The notes under the pieces: model-generated
Seen by the model: only the letters and a program-made list of their open reading frames with translations
What the model was told of the DNA's origin: nothing
Database searches by the model: none
Position numbers and translations under genes: made by a program
Assembly: GCF_021655555.1 (NCBI RefSeq)
Contig: NZ_AP023086.1
Location: 2,758,685 to 2,822,684, forward strand
Source of the DNA: Marinagarivorans cellulosilyticus
GTDB taxonomy: Bacteria > Pseudomonadota > Gammaproteobacteria > Pseudomonadales > Cellvibrionaceae
Length of the DNA: 64,000 nt
Reading direction: 5' to 3'
Shown here: piece by piece, positions 1 through 7,414 of the stretch
Layout: each line of letters starts with the position of its first letter
Numbering within the stretch: position 1 is the first letter of the stretch

Positions 1-276
1 GAGTTACCAAGTTTGCGTGCGCACTTAAAAGAGTTGCAGGACGAGTCTGGAGTGAGTGATGTGATGATTAACCGCTTGAAAGATGAAGTGTGTGACTTGA
101 AGCTTGAGTTGTCCAGTAATGCCGAATCCTATGCCTCACAAGCGGTTCGCACTGTGGCGGCGAGCCCTGCTGCATCAGCTGAGCAGGACCCTGAGCTAGC
201 AAAAGAGCTCAGTGCGTTGAAAAAGCAATATGCCGAACTAGAAGAGCGGTATTTGGATTTAAAGCTTCAGGGGTAG
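1..276 (+). CDS. Coiled-coil protein, 3' end only
   Basis: The reading frame is open from the first base (Glu-Leu-Pro-Ser precedes the first possible TTG at 13) and stops at 274-276, so this is the C-terminal part of a longer gene. The visible 91 residues are rich in Glu, Lys, Leu and Ala with heptad-like spacing, typical of a coiled coil, interrupted by an Ala/Ser/Pro-rich linker near the middle. It ends in a charged helix (LEERYLDLKLQG). No catalytic motif is visible and I do not recognise the family. It runs in the same direction as the cyclase gene that follows after a gap of about 240 bases. Confidence 0.6.
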   Translation, partial: ELPSLRAHLKELQDESGVSDVMINRLKDEVCDLKLELSSNAESYASQAVRTVAASPAASAEQDPELAKELSALKKQYAELEERYLDLKLQG

Positions 277-517
277 CCGTGTCGGTCGCGCTGCTTATGA
301 TTGAGGTTTCAGTAAAGGTCAATATGGACAATAGCGCGTAAAAGGCGTTTAATGCACAGCAATAATTAAGCACCTTTAATAACTATAGATATAGCAAAAA
401 GTTTTAATAAAGACAGGCTTCGCTGGTTTTTGTTGAAGCTATAAGCATATGGTGCAATAAGCGTTCATCGAACAGACGATGAGAACAAGGTAAACACAAT
501 AACAATTGAGTGCGCAT

Positions 518-1903
518 ATGAGCGACAACTCAGCTAACAGCAAGAATTCCTCTCATTCTGAGGTTTCCTTGCGTCAGCACGACATTCGAGCTCTGATCTG
601 CTTTGCAGCAGCGGGCACGGCGATTACCCACGTCAACTGGCCAGAAATCGATTGGCTTTTGTTTGGCGCAGGCTTGCTGGTGGGCGTGTATACGGTTGTT
701 AGCTACTTCTTTATTAAGCGTCGAGTCATGAGCCAGCATAAGGCTTTTGACCGTTTTATGATGGCTGATGCGGCTGTGATTGGTGCGGTACTGAGTTTAT
801 GTGACTTTAGTGTGTTACCAACGATTATGTTTGTCACGATGGTGCAGTTCAACAGCCTGATTAACGGCGGTATTCGCAAGTGGGTGCTCGATACGCTGGC
901 GCTATTGTTGGGCGTGGCCGCAAGTTTTGCTCTCCATAGGCCTGAGTGGAATTATTCTAGCCGCTTGGAAATTAGCAGTATTAGCCTTGTCGGTATCTTC
1001 GTTTATTTTTGTGCTTATGCGCTTTATGCATACAACCGTATGCGCAAGCTCACCGAGCAGGTTAAGCGCCTTTCTAGTGAGCATACGCTTTATAAACTCA
1101 AAACCTATAAGCTTGCACGTTACTTGCCGCCAACAGTGTGGAAGGCCATTAGCGAGGGGCGCGAGCAATCGCTTACCACCGAGCGCAAGCGGGTGACGGT
1201 GTTTTTCTCTGATATACAAGGTTTCAGCACGTTAGCCGAAGAGCTGGAAGCAGAAACGCTGACAGAACTGCTCAATTCTTACCTTACCGAAATGGCGCGT
1301 ATTGCGGCCAAGCACAAGGGCACCATCGATAAGTTTATGGGTGATGCCGTGATGGTTATTTTTGGTGACGCGCAAAGTGAGGGCATGAAAATGGATTGCC
1401 TGCGCTGCGTATCTATGGCAATTGAGATGCGTAAAAAAATGCAAGAATTGCAGGCGCGCTGGTATAACCAAGGTATCAAAAAGCCGATGTTAATTCGCAT
1501 GGGAATTAATACGGGCTATTGTACGGTCGGATCTTTTGGTACCAGCCATTACATGGATTACACCGTACTGGGTACACACGCTAACATTGCTTCGCGCTTA
1601 GAGTCTGCTGCAGAGCCTGGGGAGATTCTTATTTCTCACGAAACTTGGTCTTTAGTTAAAGATGTGGTGATGTGTCGTGACCAAGGCGAGATTAACGTTA
1701 AAGGCTTGACTCACCCGGTAAGAATTTATCAGGTTGTCGATTTCCGAAAAGACTTAGGCAAAGGACAGACTTGGTTTGAAGAAAATATGACAGGCTTCTC
1801 GATGCATATGGATTTAGAGAAAATCCGCAATTACGATAAAGACCGCGTTGTTGAAATGCTCAACAACGCAGCGGCACGCCTTAAGGGTAAAAGCATTAAA
1901 TAA
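518..1903 (+). CDS. Membrane-bound class III adenylate/guanylate cyclase (CyaB-like)
   Basis: The protein likely makes cAMP (or cGMP) from the nucleoside triphosphate at the inner membrane. About six hydrophobic segments fill the first 180 residues, resembling a MASE2-type sensor, followed by a short helical linker and a class III cyclase domain of about 200 residues. Metal-binding aspartates are visible in FSDIQGFST (near residue 232) and GDAVMVIFG. VKGLTHPVRIYQV closes the domain. Length (461 residues) and layout are like Pseudomonas CyaB. ATG 518 is preferred over the in-frame TTG at 506 because GAG lies at 508-510; neither has a strong ribosome site. ATP versus GTP specificity is not decided here. 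Confidence 0.85.
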   Translation: MSDNSANSKNSSHSEVSLRQHDIRALICFAAAGTAITHVNWPEIDWLLFGAGLLVGVYTVVSYFFIKRRVMSQHKAFDRFMMADAAVIGAVLSLCDFSVLPTIMFVTMVQFNSLINGGIRKWVLDTLALLLGVAASFALHRPEWNYSSRLEISSISLVGIFVYFCAYALYAYNRMRKLTEQVKRLSSEHTLYKLKTYKLARYLPPTVWKAISEGREQSLTTERKRVTVFFSDIQGFSTLAEELEAETLTELLNSYLTEMARIAAKHKGTIDKFMGDAVMVIFGDAQSEGMKMDCLRCVSMAIEMRKKMQELQARWYNQGIKKPMLIRMGINTGYCTVGSFGTSHYMDYTVLGTHANIASRLESAAEPGEILISHETWSLVKDVVMCRDQGEINVKGLTHPVRIYQVVDFRKDLGKGQTWFEENMTGFSMHMDLEKIRNYDKDRVVEMLNNAAARLKGKSIK

Positions 1904-1906
1904 GTT

Positions 1907-2530
1907 TTAGTGAGGGGCTCTTTCGTGTTCGGGGACGAGCTCTACGGCGCGTACGACCTTGGTTACCCCTTCCGTTGTCCTTGCTAGCTCGGTGACATGC
2001 TGGGTTTCACTTTCGGTGAGCAAGCCCATAATGTAAACCACGCGATTCTCCACCACAATTTTTACGCGGTTAGATTCTATTTCTGTACTACCAATTAATT
2101 TGGTGCGTATTTTGGTGCCTATCCAATTATCGTTTGCGCGCGAATATATCGAGGCTTTGCTGGCGACGCTAAGCTGATTGTGAACTTGGCGTACCGAGTT
2201 GATATTACGTGCGGTTTCACCGGCCAGTTCGCGTAGCTTCGCAGAGGGAACTTCCCCAGTGAGTAACACCACGCCGTTATAACTCAGCACTGTAATGTTT
2301 GCTTCGTCTAAGGATGGGTCCGCTTTGACAAGGTTAACTTTAAGGTGGGTGGTAATTTGTCGGTCATCAAAAACTTCTCCCATGGTACGCTGCCCTGGGT
2401 CTTGTTCTATTGGTCCTTGATGGGTGGCAGCCAAAAAGCTAGAGCAGCCGCCAAGGCTTGCGCTGATAAGGCATACCGATATTGTGTGAGGTAGACGTTC
2501 AAGCATTGCAGGGATACAGCGTTTTTTCAT
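1907..2530 (-). CDS. dolP: Outer-membrane lipoprotein with two BON domains
   Basis: This is a DolP/YraP-type lipoprotein that supports outer-membrane integrity. A signal peptide ends in a lipobox-like SLGGC near residue 28, so the mature protein should be lipid-anchored. Two BON domains follow: the first around residues 55-120 (ITVLSYNGVVLLTGEVPS) and the second around 130-200 (VKIVVENRVVYIMGLLTESE). It is the last gene of the leftward set lpoA-yraN-diaA-dolP, the same order as in E. coli, which strongly supports the call. Its stop lies only 3 bases from the stop of the convergent cyclase gene. Confidence 0.9.
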   Translation of the reverse strand: MKKRCIPAMLERLPHTISVCLISASLGGCSSFLAATHQGPIEQDPGQRTMGEVFDDRQITTHLKVNLVKADPSLDEANITVLSYNGVVLLTGEVPSAKLRELAGETARNINSVRQVHNQLSVASKASIYSRANDNWIGTKIRTKLIGSTEIESNRVKIVVENRVVYIMGLLTESETQHVTELARTTEGVTKVVRAVELVPEHERAPH

Positions 2531-2599
2531 AGGTAGTAGTCGGAGTTCGCGGTGTCTTTTGTTGGGAGGAGCTTTTTTTAGCTTGGTTGGTTATGTCGA

Positions 2600-3187
2600 T
2601 TACTCGATACCAAAAAGGTTTCGATCAATAAGGTCGCATAGGCAATATAAACTGAGCAAGTGAATTTCGTGAATTCGGCTGCGTGAGTCAATATCGGCTC
2701 TTAGCTCAATATCGTGGGTGTCTAGTAGGCTTGCAATGTCGCCGCCGTCACGCCCTGTGAGGGCGATAACATTTAGGCCGCGGTCGTGCGCAGTGGTTAC
2801 GGCCTGAATTAAGTTAGAGGCATTGCCGCTGGTTGTGATCACCACTAGCGTGTCGCCTTCTTCGCCCAGTGCGCGTATAGGCTTTGCGTAAACTTCGTTG
2901 TAGTGCGCAGGTGTCACCATAGCTGTATAGCTCGCCATATTGGCGCCCAACCAAATAGATGGCAGGCTAGGGCGCTCTTTTTCGTAGCGGTCGATAAGTG
3001 CTGCGCTAAACATTTGGGCTAGCGCCGAGGATGGGCCGTTGCCGCAAACTAGAACTTTGCCCTCGTGCAGTAGTGTTTGCACCAGTGAATCAGCTGCTTG
3101 CGCGATTAAGGGCGCCAGTGTTTCACCAACATTCATTTTGGCTTCAATACTAGCCTGAAACATTTCGTATACGCGTTGTGATGACAT
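2600..3187 (-). CDS. diaA: SIS-domain protein DiaA (GmhA-like)
   Basis: A single SIS domain of 195 residues, related to phosphoheptose isomerase. Typical pieces are visible: VLVCGNGPSSALAQMFSA near residues 46-63 and VVITTSGNASNLIQAV near 115-130. In E. coli the gene at this position (between yraN and dolP) encodes DiaA, a tetrameric DnaA-binding protein that promotes timely replication initiation; the name rests on that neighbourhood. Sedoheptulose-7-phosphate isomerase activity remains the alternative, because sequence alone does not separate the two. The ribosome site before the ATG is weak. It probably belongs to one transcript with yraN (16-base gap) and dolP. Confidence 0.85.
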   Translation of the reverse strand: MSSQRVYEMFQASIEAKMNVGETLAPLIAQAADSLVQTLLHEGKVLVCGNGPSSALAQMFSAALIDRYEKERPSLPSIWLGANMASYTAMVTPAHYNEVYAKPIRALGEEGDTLVVITTSGNASNLIQAVTTAHDRGLNVIALTGRDGGDIASLLDTHDIELRADIDSRSRIHEIHLLSLYCLCDLIDRNLFGIE

Positions 3188-3203
3188 GTTAATTCACTGC
3201 TTA

Positions 3204-3563
3204 TTAGTTCGCTAAAAAGGCATTTTGAATCCACTCGATAGAGCTGGCTTCAAGATTAATAATTCCGATCACATCAAAACGAATTTGTGCGCTGCTGGGC
3301 ACTGCGCGCTCGGCAATAAAGTGCTGAGTGGATAATATGATCTTGCGCTGTTTTGTTTTTGTTACCCACTCGGCAGGGGTGCCAAAGTGTGTGTTTTTAC
3401 GGTTTTTCACTTCAACAAATAACCATTGCTGCTGCCGTTTAAAAACTAAGTCAATTTCGCCTTGCGGGCAATGATAGTTCTCGGCAACAAAGCTAAAGCC
3501 TTGTTGCTCAAGAAAATGTTTGGCTAATTGCTCGGCAGCTGCGCCGGTGTCGCGGCTTGTCAT
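3204..3563 (-). CDS. yraN: UPF0102 family protein YraN
   Basis: A compact 119-residue protein of the YraN/UPF0102 family, which has a restriction-endonuclease-like fold of unknown cellular role. The family motifs are visible: AAEQLAKHFLEQQGF at the N-terminus, GEIDLVFKRQQQWLFVEVK near residues 35-53, which carries the Asp and Glu-x-Lys of a nuclease-like active site, and KTKQRKI after it. It sits 11 bases downstream of lpoA and 16 bases upstream of diaA in the conserved leftward operon. Whether it cuts DNA is not known for the family. Confidence 0.92.
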   Translation of the reverse strand: MTSRDTGAAAEQLAKHFLEQQGFSFVAENYHCPQGEIDLVFKRQQQWLFVEVKNRKNTHFGTPAEWVTKTKQRKIILSTQHFIAERAVPSSAQIRFDVIGIINLEASSIEWIQNAFLAN

Positions 3564-3574
3564 TGTATGGCTAA

Positions 3575-5452
3575 TTAATTGTCATAGTGTGCGGTAAGTG
3601 CTTTGATTCTGCCATGACTAAACTGCGCCCACTGTTGTGTGCGTTCAAATAGGCGTTGTTCTGTCAGCGATAAAATACCGGTTTGCCCCCAAAAGTTGGC
3701 GCGTTTGGAAGCGCTTAATTGTTCAAGCCTTGGGTACAAATAATAAGCGTCGACGCCGAGTGCATATAAGCGCTGGCTGCGAGCATTTAACGACTTGCCC
3801 TGCAAAATGGCTGATCTTTCTGGTGTTTCTTGGAAAAACCACGGTAAGTTGCTAAAGGTAATACCGTTGAGGTCGGGTTCTTTTTTATTATTGCCGCCTT
3901 CATAAATACTACTGGTGCTGTAAATGGGAATGTCGCCGGCGTAATGAAATGCCAGTAAAGGCTTAATTTGTCGGCCTTGTCGCGGCTGCGCGACAAGGAA
4001 TACCATATCAATATCTTGCCGGCGGCGCGGTTCAAATTCAAAACGTCCTACTAATTGCCGTAGCTCGCGAGCACGTGTTTTGCTGATGTCTAAGTGCATA
4101 GCGTGCTCTATAACTTGGGACAGCTTTCGCTCGTCGGAATAACGCACGCTATCCACTACGGTGCCACCTAGTGCTTGCCATCTTTCGTTGAATACTTGGC
4201 TGGCGCGATCACCGAGGTTGTTGGTGGGCGCTAAAATTAAAGCTGTGCGCTTGCCGTCTGTGAATGCTCGCAAAGCGGTTTGTGCAGCCTCGTCTTCAAT
4301 GCCTAACCCTAATTGAAATAGCTGCTTAGGGTAAGCGTTCGAGGGCTCAATTTGGTTGAGCACTAGCGTGGGTACTGCCAGTTCGGGGCGCAATGCTAGC
4401 TCGCTAATTTTTTCTTTGCTTAGCGGGCCAATGACTACTTCGGCGCCTTGAGACACCGCAAAATCGTAGTGCTCATTTATGTTGCCTTGGCTGACATCAT
4501 AAATATTAATTTGCGGTGTCTGGCCACCAGCGTTTTTATTGGTGAAATAGGCGGCCATAAAACCGTCGCGAATCGCTTCGGCAATGGGGGCCAGTTTATT
4601 GCTAAGGGGCAGTAGCAGCGCAATGTTTTGTGGTTGATTGTTTACCACTTCAGCTATCAGCGCTAAATCTGCGGGCAGTGGGTTGTTGGCTGGGTGCTCT
4701 GGCCATTGCTGCTGCCATTGTGTAAGCGCGCTATATTGCTGATTGATATTGCGCTGGTTATTTTTGCTCACAATGGCAAGCTCGTACCAGCCCAGCGCTT
4801 GATGGTGTGTGCTGGCTTGGCTTAGCGCGTTGAGTTGCTGAATGTCGAGATCCATAAGTGTCATCCAAATAAGCTCTTGGTTTATTTGGGCGTCGGATGC
4901 ACTGCTTTCGCCGGTGGTCTCTTGTGCCTGAAGGTGGCGGCTCAACGCGATGCGCTCGTTAATCACTTGGTCGGGTTCGCCAAGGCTGTTATAAATTTGA
5001 GCTCTTAATTCGTGCAGTTGGCTAGCTTGGCGGTGTGTGATCGCAAGCGCGGGTTCGGCATCTATGGCTGTGGGCGCTACCAGCAAGGCAGCTAAGCGCT
5101 CATTTTCGAGTAACCCTTTAGCGGCGTAAAGATTATCAAGCTGAAGGTACGCTTGGCTTTGAATCTCAACCTGTTTGGCGTAGAGTGCGTCGCCTAGCTG
5201 GCTGGGGTTGAGTGTACGGGTAATATCGAGGGCGCGGTTGGCGTCTTCCAAGCTAAGGAATAGCTCTGCCGCGGCCAATATTTGCTTTTGTTGGGCGGCG
5301 CCTTGCAGCAAGCTGGCGTTGGCTAATAACTGCTCCGCATCAGCAAAGGTTACGCTCACCTCGTCTGAGCTCGCGTCTTTTGTTCCGGTGCTTTGGCAGC
5401 CAGAGAATATAAAGCTTGAAAGTAACAAGCTGTATGCCAAACGTTTTTTCAT
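3575..5452 (-). CDS. lpoA: Penicillin-binding protein activator LpoA
   Basis: A 625-residue outer-membrane lipoprotein that activates the peptidoglycan synthase PBP1A from the periplasm. The signal peptide ends in FIFSGC with the lipidated Cys at residue 19. The N-terminal half (about 35-260) is helical and TPR-like; the C-terminal half has a periplasmic-binding-protein-like fold (NIALLLPLSNKLAPIAEAIR near 276, EVVIGPLSKEKISEL near 340). Size and two-domain design match LpoA. It is the first gene of the leftward operon and starts only 25 bases from rsmI on the other strand, the arrangement known around yraL/yraM in enterobacteria. Confidence 0.92.
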   Translation of the reverse strand: MKKRLAYSLLLSSFIFSGCQSTGTKDASSDEVSVTFADAEQLLANASLLQGAAQQKQILAAAELFLSLEDANRALDITRTLNPSQLGDALYAKQVEIQSQAYLQLDNLYAAKGLLENERLAALLVAPTAIDAEPALAITHRQASQLHELRAQIYNSLGEPDQVINERIALSRHLQAQETTGESSASDAQINQELIWMTLMDLDIQQLNALSQASTHHQALGWYELAIVSKNNQRNINQQYSALTQWQQQWPEHPANNPLPADLALIAEVVNNQPQNIALLLPLSNKLAPIAEAIRDGFMAAYFTNKNAGGQTPQINIYDVSQGNINEHYDFAVSQGAEVVIGPLSKEKISELALRPELAVPTLVLNQIEPSNAYPKQLFQLGLGIEDEAAQTALRAFTDGKRTALILAPTNNLGDRASQVFNERWQALGGTVVDSVRYSDERKLSQVIEHAMHLDISKTRARELRQLVGRFEFEPRRRQDIDMVFLVAQPRQGRQIKPLLAFHYAGDIPIYSTSSIYEGGNNKKEPDLNGITFSNLPWFFQETPERSAILQGKSLNARSQRLYALGVDAYYLYPRLEQLSASKRANFWGQTGILSLTEQRLFERTQQWAQFSHGRIKALTAHYDN

Positions 5453-5466
5453 TTAGCTAAAACCTT

Positions 5467-5472
5467 AGGAGG
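5467..5472 (+). promoter_or_regulatory. Strong Shine-Dalgarno site of rsmI
   Basis: AGGAGG, 5 bases before the GTG at 5478. It fixes the unusual GTG start of rsmI and lies inside the 25-base gap shared with the divergent lpoA gene. Confidence 0.8.
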
Positions 5473-5477
5473 TATTT

Positions 5478-6329
5478 GTGTCGAATAGCACCGCAGGTGG
5501 CACGTTATATATTGTGGCCACACCTATCGGTAATTTGGGCGATATGGTACAGCGTGCCATTGATATTCTCCACAAGGTGGACGTGATTGCTGCCGAAGAT
5601 ACGCGCCATAGTGCCAAATTGCTGCAGCATTTTGGTATATCAACAGCCACAACGGCCTATCACGATCACAGTGACGAGGCTAAAACGCAGTCATTGATTG
5701 AGCAGTTAGGGAGCGGCGAGAGCATTGCTTTGATTAGCGATGCAGGAACGCCATTAATTTCTGACCCTGGTTACCGCCTTGTTCACGAAGCGCGCAAGCA
5801 GGGTTTAAGGGTAGAGCCTATTCCCGGTGCTTGTGCATTTGTCGCTGCATTGTGTGCTAGTGGCTTACCGAGTGACCGTTTTAGTTTTGAGGGGTTTTTA
5901 CCCGCTAAATCCACTAACCGCGAGCAGGTATTAAGCGCGGTATGTGAAGACTCTCGTACGCTGATTTTTTACGAATCGCCTCACCGGATTAGCGCTAGCC
6001 TAGAGTCCATCGCTTTGGTGATGGGGGCTGAACGCGAGATGGTGCTTGCGCGCGAGCTAACAAAAACGTTCGAAACCTTTATTGGCGGTACTGTCGCGGA
6101 GGTTATTGCGGTGTTAGAGCAAGATGCTAATCAAAAGCGTGGCGAGATGGTTTTGATGATAAAAGGGTTTGAGGCCCAGGCCGAGCGTGAAGTGAGTCGT
6201 GAGGTGGAAAATATGCTGGCCATTTTGTGTGAGGAATTACCCTTAAAAAAGGCAGCTGCGCTTACGGCTAAAATTACAGGGCTTAAAAAAAATGTTCTGT
6301 ATCAATTAGGGTTAGATCTGAATAAATAA
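5478..6329 (+). CDS. rsmI: 16S rRNA (cytidine-1402-2'-O)-methyltransferase
   Basis: RsmI adds the 2'-O-methyl group to C1402 in the decoding centre of 16S rRNA using S-adenosylmethionine. The tetrapyrrole-methylase fold is clear: LYIVATPIGNLGDM at the N-terminus, AAEDTRHSAKLLQHFGI near residue 40, ALISDAGTPLISDPGY near 85, and IFYESPHRI near 163. Length (283 residues) is normal. The GTG start is supported by an AGGAGG five bases upstream. It diverges from lpoA and ends just before a hairpin terminator. The rnpB RNA gene found downstream of rsmI in some pseudomonads is not present here. Confidence 0.95.
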   Translation: MSNSTAGGTLYIVATPIGNLGDMVQRAIDILHKVDVIAAEDTRHSAKLLQHFGISTATTAYHDHSDEAKTQSLIEQLGSGESIALISDAGTPLISDPGYRLVHEARKQGLRVEPIPGACAFVAALCASGLPSDRFSFEGFLPAKSTNREQVLSAVCEDSRTLIFYESPHRISASLESIALVMGAEREMVLARELTKTFETFIGGTVAEVIAVLEQDANQKRGEMVLMIKGFEAQAEREVSREVENMLAILCEELPLKKAAALTAKITGLKKNVLYQLGLDLNK

Positions 6330-6330
6330 T

Positions 6331-6357
6331 GGCGAGCCTTGCGGGCTCGCCAGCGTT
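6331..6357. terminator. Terminator between rsmI and the ParA-like gene
   Basis: GGCGAGCC (6331-6338) pairs with GGCTCGCC (6344-6351) around a 5-base loop and is followed by a T-rich stretch, one base after the rsmI stop codon. It ends rsmI and may also act on the convergent gene at 6371-7105. Confidence 0.8.
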
Positions 6358-6370
6358 TTGTTTACTAGGG

Positions 6371-7105
6371 TTACAGCTCGTATAAGCCTTCAAGTAGCGG
6401 GTCAGGCGCACTGGCAGCGGTTTCAAATAGGCTGTCGAAGCCTGCATAGGTGTTGTTTATCCACACTTTAACGCGGTGCCTTTCGGTTAGCGTCATGATG
6501 TTGATGTTGTTGGCAGCAGCCCAAAAGCTGCTGTTATTAAAGTCGACTTTTTGCGTCAACCTCGCGTGTAGTGCGGGTAGCTCAAACATATGAGCGCCAC
6601 GAGATAAAGCTTTTTGGTAAATAGGGGTATCTTCAAAAAGGTCGAAGTTATCGCCGCGCCCCATATTTTTAACCACAACAAGCTTAAGATTCGTTTGTGT
6701 CACATTATCGAGCATTACGTCTAGTAGGCGGGCCGAGTCTGCCCCGTCATCCATCACGTGCCACAGAAATACCTCGAAGCCTAAGCTATCAAAAATGCAG
6801 AAAATATCACTGTCCTCAAACCACTTGTGCAGGTGGCGTGTGGTTTGCGCGGCAAGGTCTACAATGATTTCGGCGTCTGGGTGTTTTTCGGCGGCTTCGA
6901 CAATCTGGTCGAGGCTAGAAAAATCTTCAACCAAAACCGGTGATGTGAAAGCATTGTAAAAGCGAGAAAAAGTTCGGTGTGAGCGGTCTGTATCAAAGCC
7001 GATTAGGTGCCGCTTGTGATCAATGGTGTATTGAGCTAATAGTCGCGAGGTTAGCGATTTACCGACACCCCCTTTTTCGCCACCGACAAAATGTATACGA
7101 CCCAT
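6371..7105 (-). CDS. Orphan ParA/MinD-family ATPase
   Basis: A 244-residue P-loop ATPase of the ParA class. The deviant Walker A motif GGEKGGVGKSLTSR lies at residues 8-21, with the signature lysine before the second glycine pair; IIVDLAAQTTRHL near residue 80 is the Walker B region. GGGGA sits 5 bases before the ATG. No parB-like gene or other cargo gene is adjacent: the neighbours are rsmI (convergent) and a GIY-YIG gene, so a role in plasmid or chromosome segregation cannot be claimed. It resembles chromosomal ParA-like proteins that position other complexes and some mobilisation-linked ATPases. The partner is unknown. Confidence 0.75.
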   Translation of the reverse strand: MGRIHFVGGEKGGVGKSLTSRLLAQYTIDHKRHLIGFDTDRSHRTFSRFYNAFTSPVLVEDFSSLDQIVEAAEKHPDAEIIVDLAAQTTRHLHKWFEDSDIFCIFDSLGFEVFLWHVMDDGADSARLLDVMLDNVTQTNLKLVVVKNMGRGDNFDLFEDTPIYQKALSRGAHMFELPALHARLTQKVDFNNSSFWAAANNINIMTLTERHRVKVWINNTYAGFDSLFETAASAPDPLLEGLYEL

Positions 7106-7126
7106 TGGGTTCCCCTTGAAGTTGAT

Positions 7127-7387
7127 TTATGTTGTTGAAAGTTGAATGAGTTGCTCTTTTTGTATCTTGCTAAGTTGCTTGATACGGTATTCGCGTTGGT
7201 AGGCTAGCTGTTTACTGATAAAGCTTTCTTGATACTCGAGCGTAATAGGGCGCCGCACGCGGGTGTATTTGGCGCTTTTTTTATTGCAATTATTGTGCTC
7301 GTTTATGCGTCGCTCGACATCAATCGTAACGCCGGTGTAGAGGCTGTTATCGCTACAACGGGCAATGTATAAATACCATGCCGGCAT
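7127..7387 (-). CDS. GIY-YIG nuclease-superfamily protein (YhbQ-like)
   Basis: A stand-alone GIY-YIG domain of 86 residues, related to YhbQ/UPF0213 and UvrC-type nucleases. The family pattern is visible as WYLYIARCSDNSLYTGVT (with YLY and YTG in place of GIY and YIG) followed by DVERRINEHN. The acidic C-terminal residue is likely in ITLEYQESF. ATG 7387 (Met-Pro-Ala-Trp) is preferred; an in-frame TTG lies two codons upstream. It ends 21 bases before the ParA-like start and could share its transcript. The cellular substrate of this family is not established. Confidence 0.85.
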   Translation of the reverse strand: MPAWYLYIARCSDNSLYTGVTIDVERRINEHNNCNKKSAKYTRVRRPITLEYQESFISKQLAYQREYRIKQLSKIQKEQLIQLSTT

Positions 7388-7414
7388 AATCAATTTACCT
7401 GCGTGTAAAAGCGG

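Noticed and set aside
6330..6370. RNase P RNA gene expected downstream of rsmI
   Set aside because: The 41-base gap holds only a terminator hairpin.
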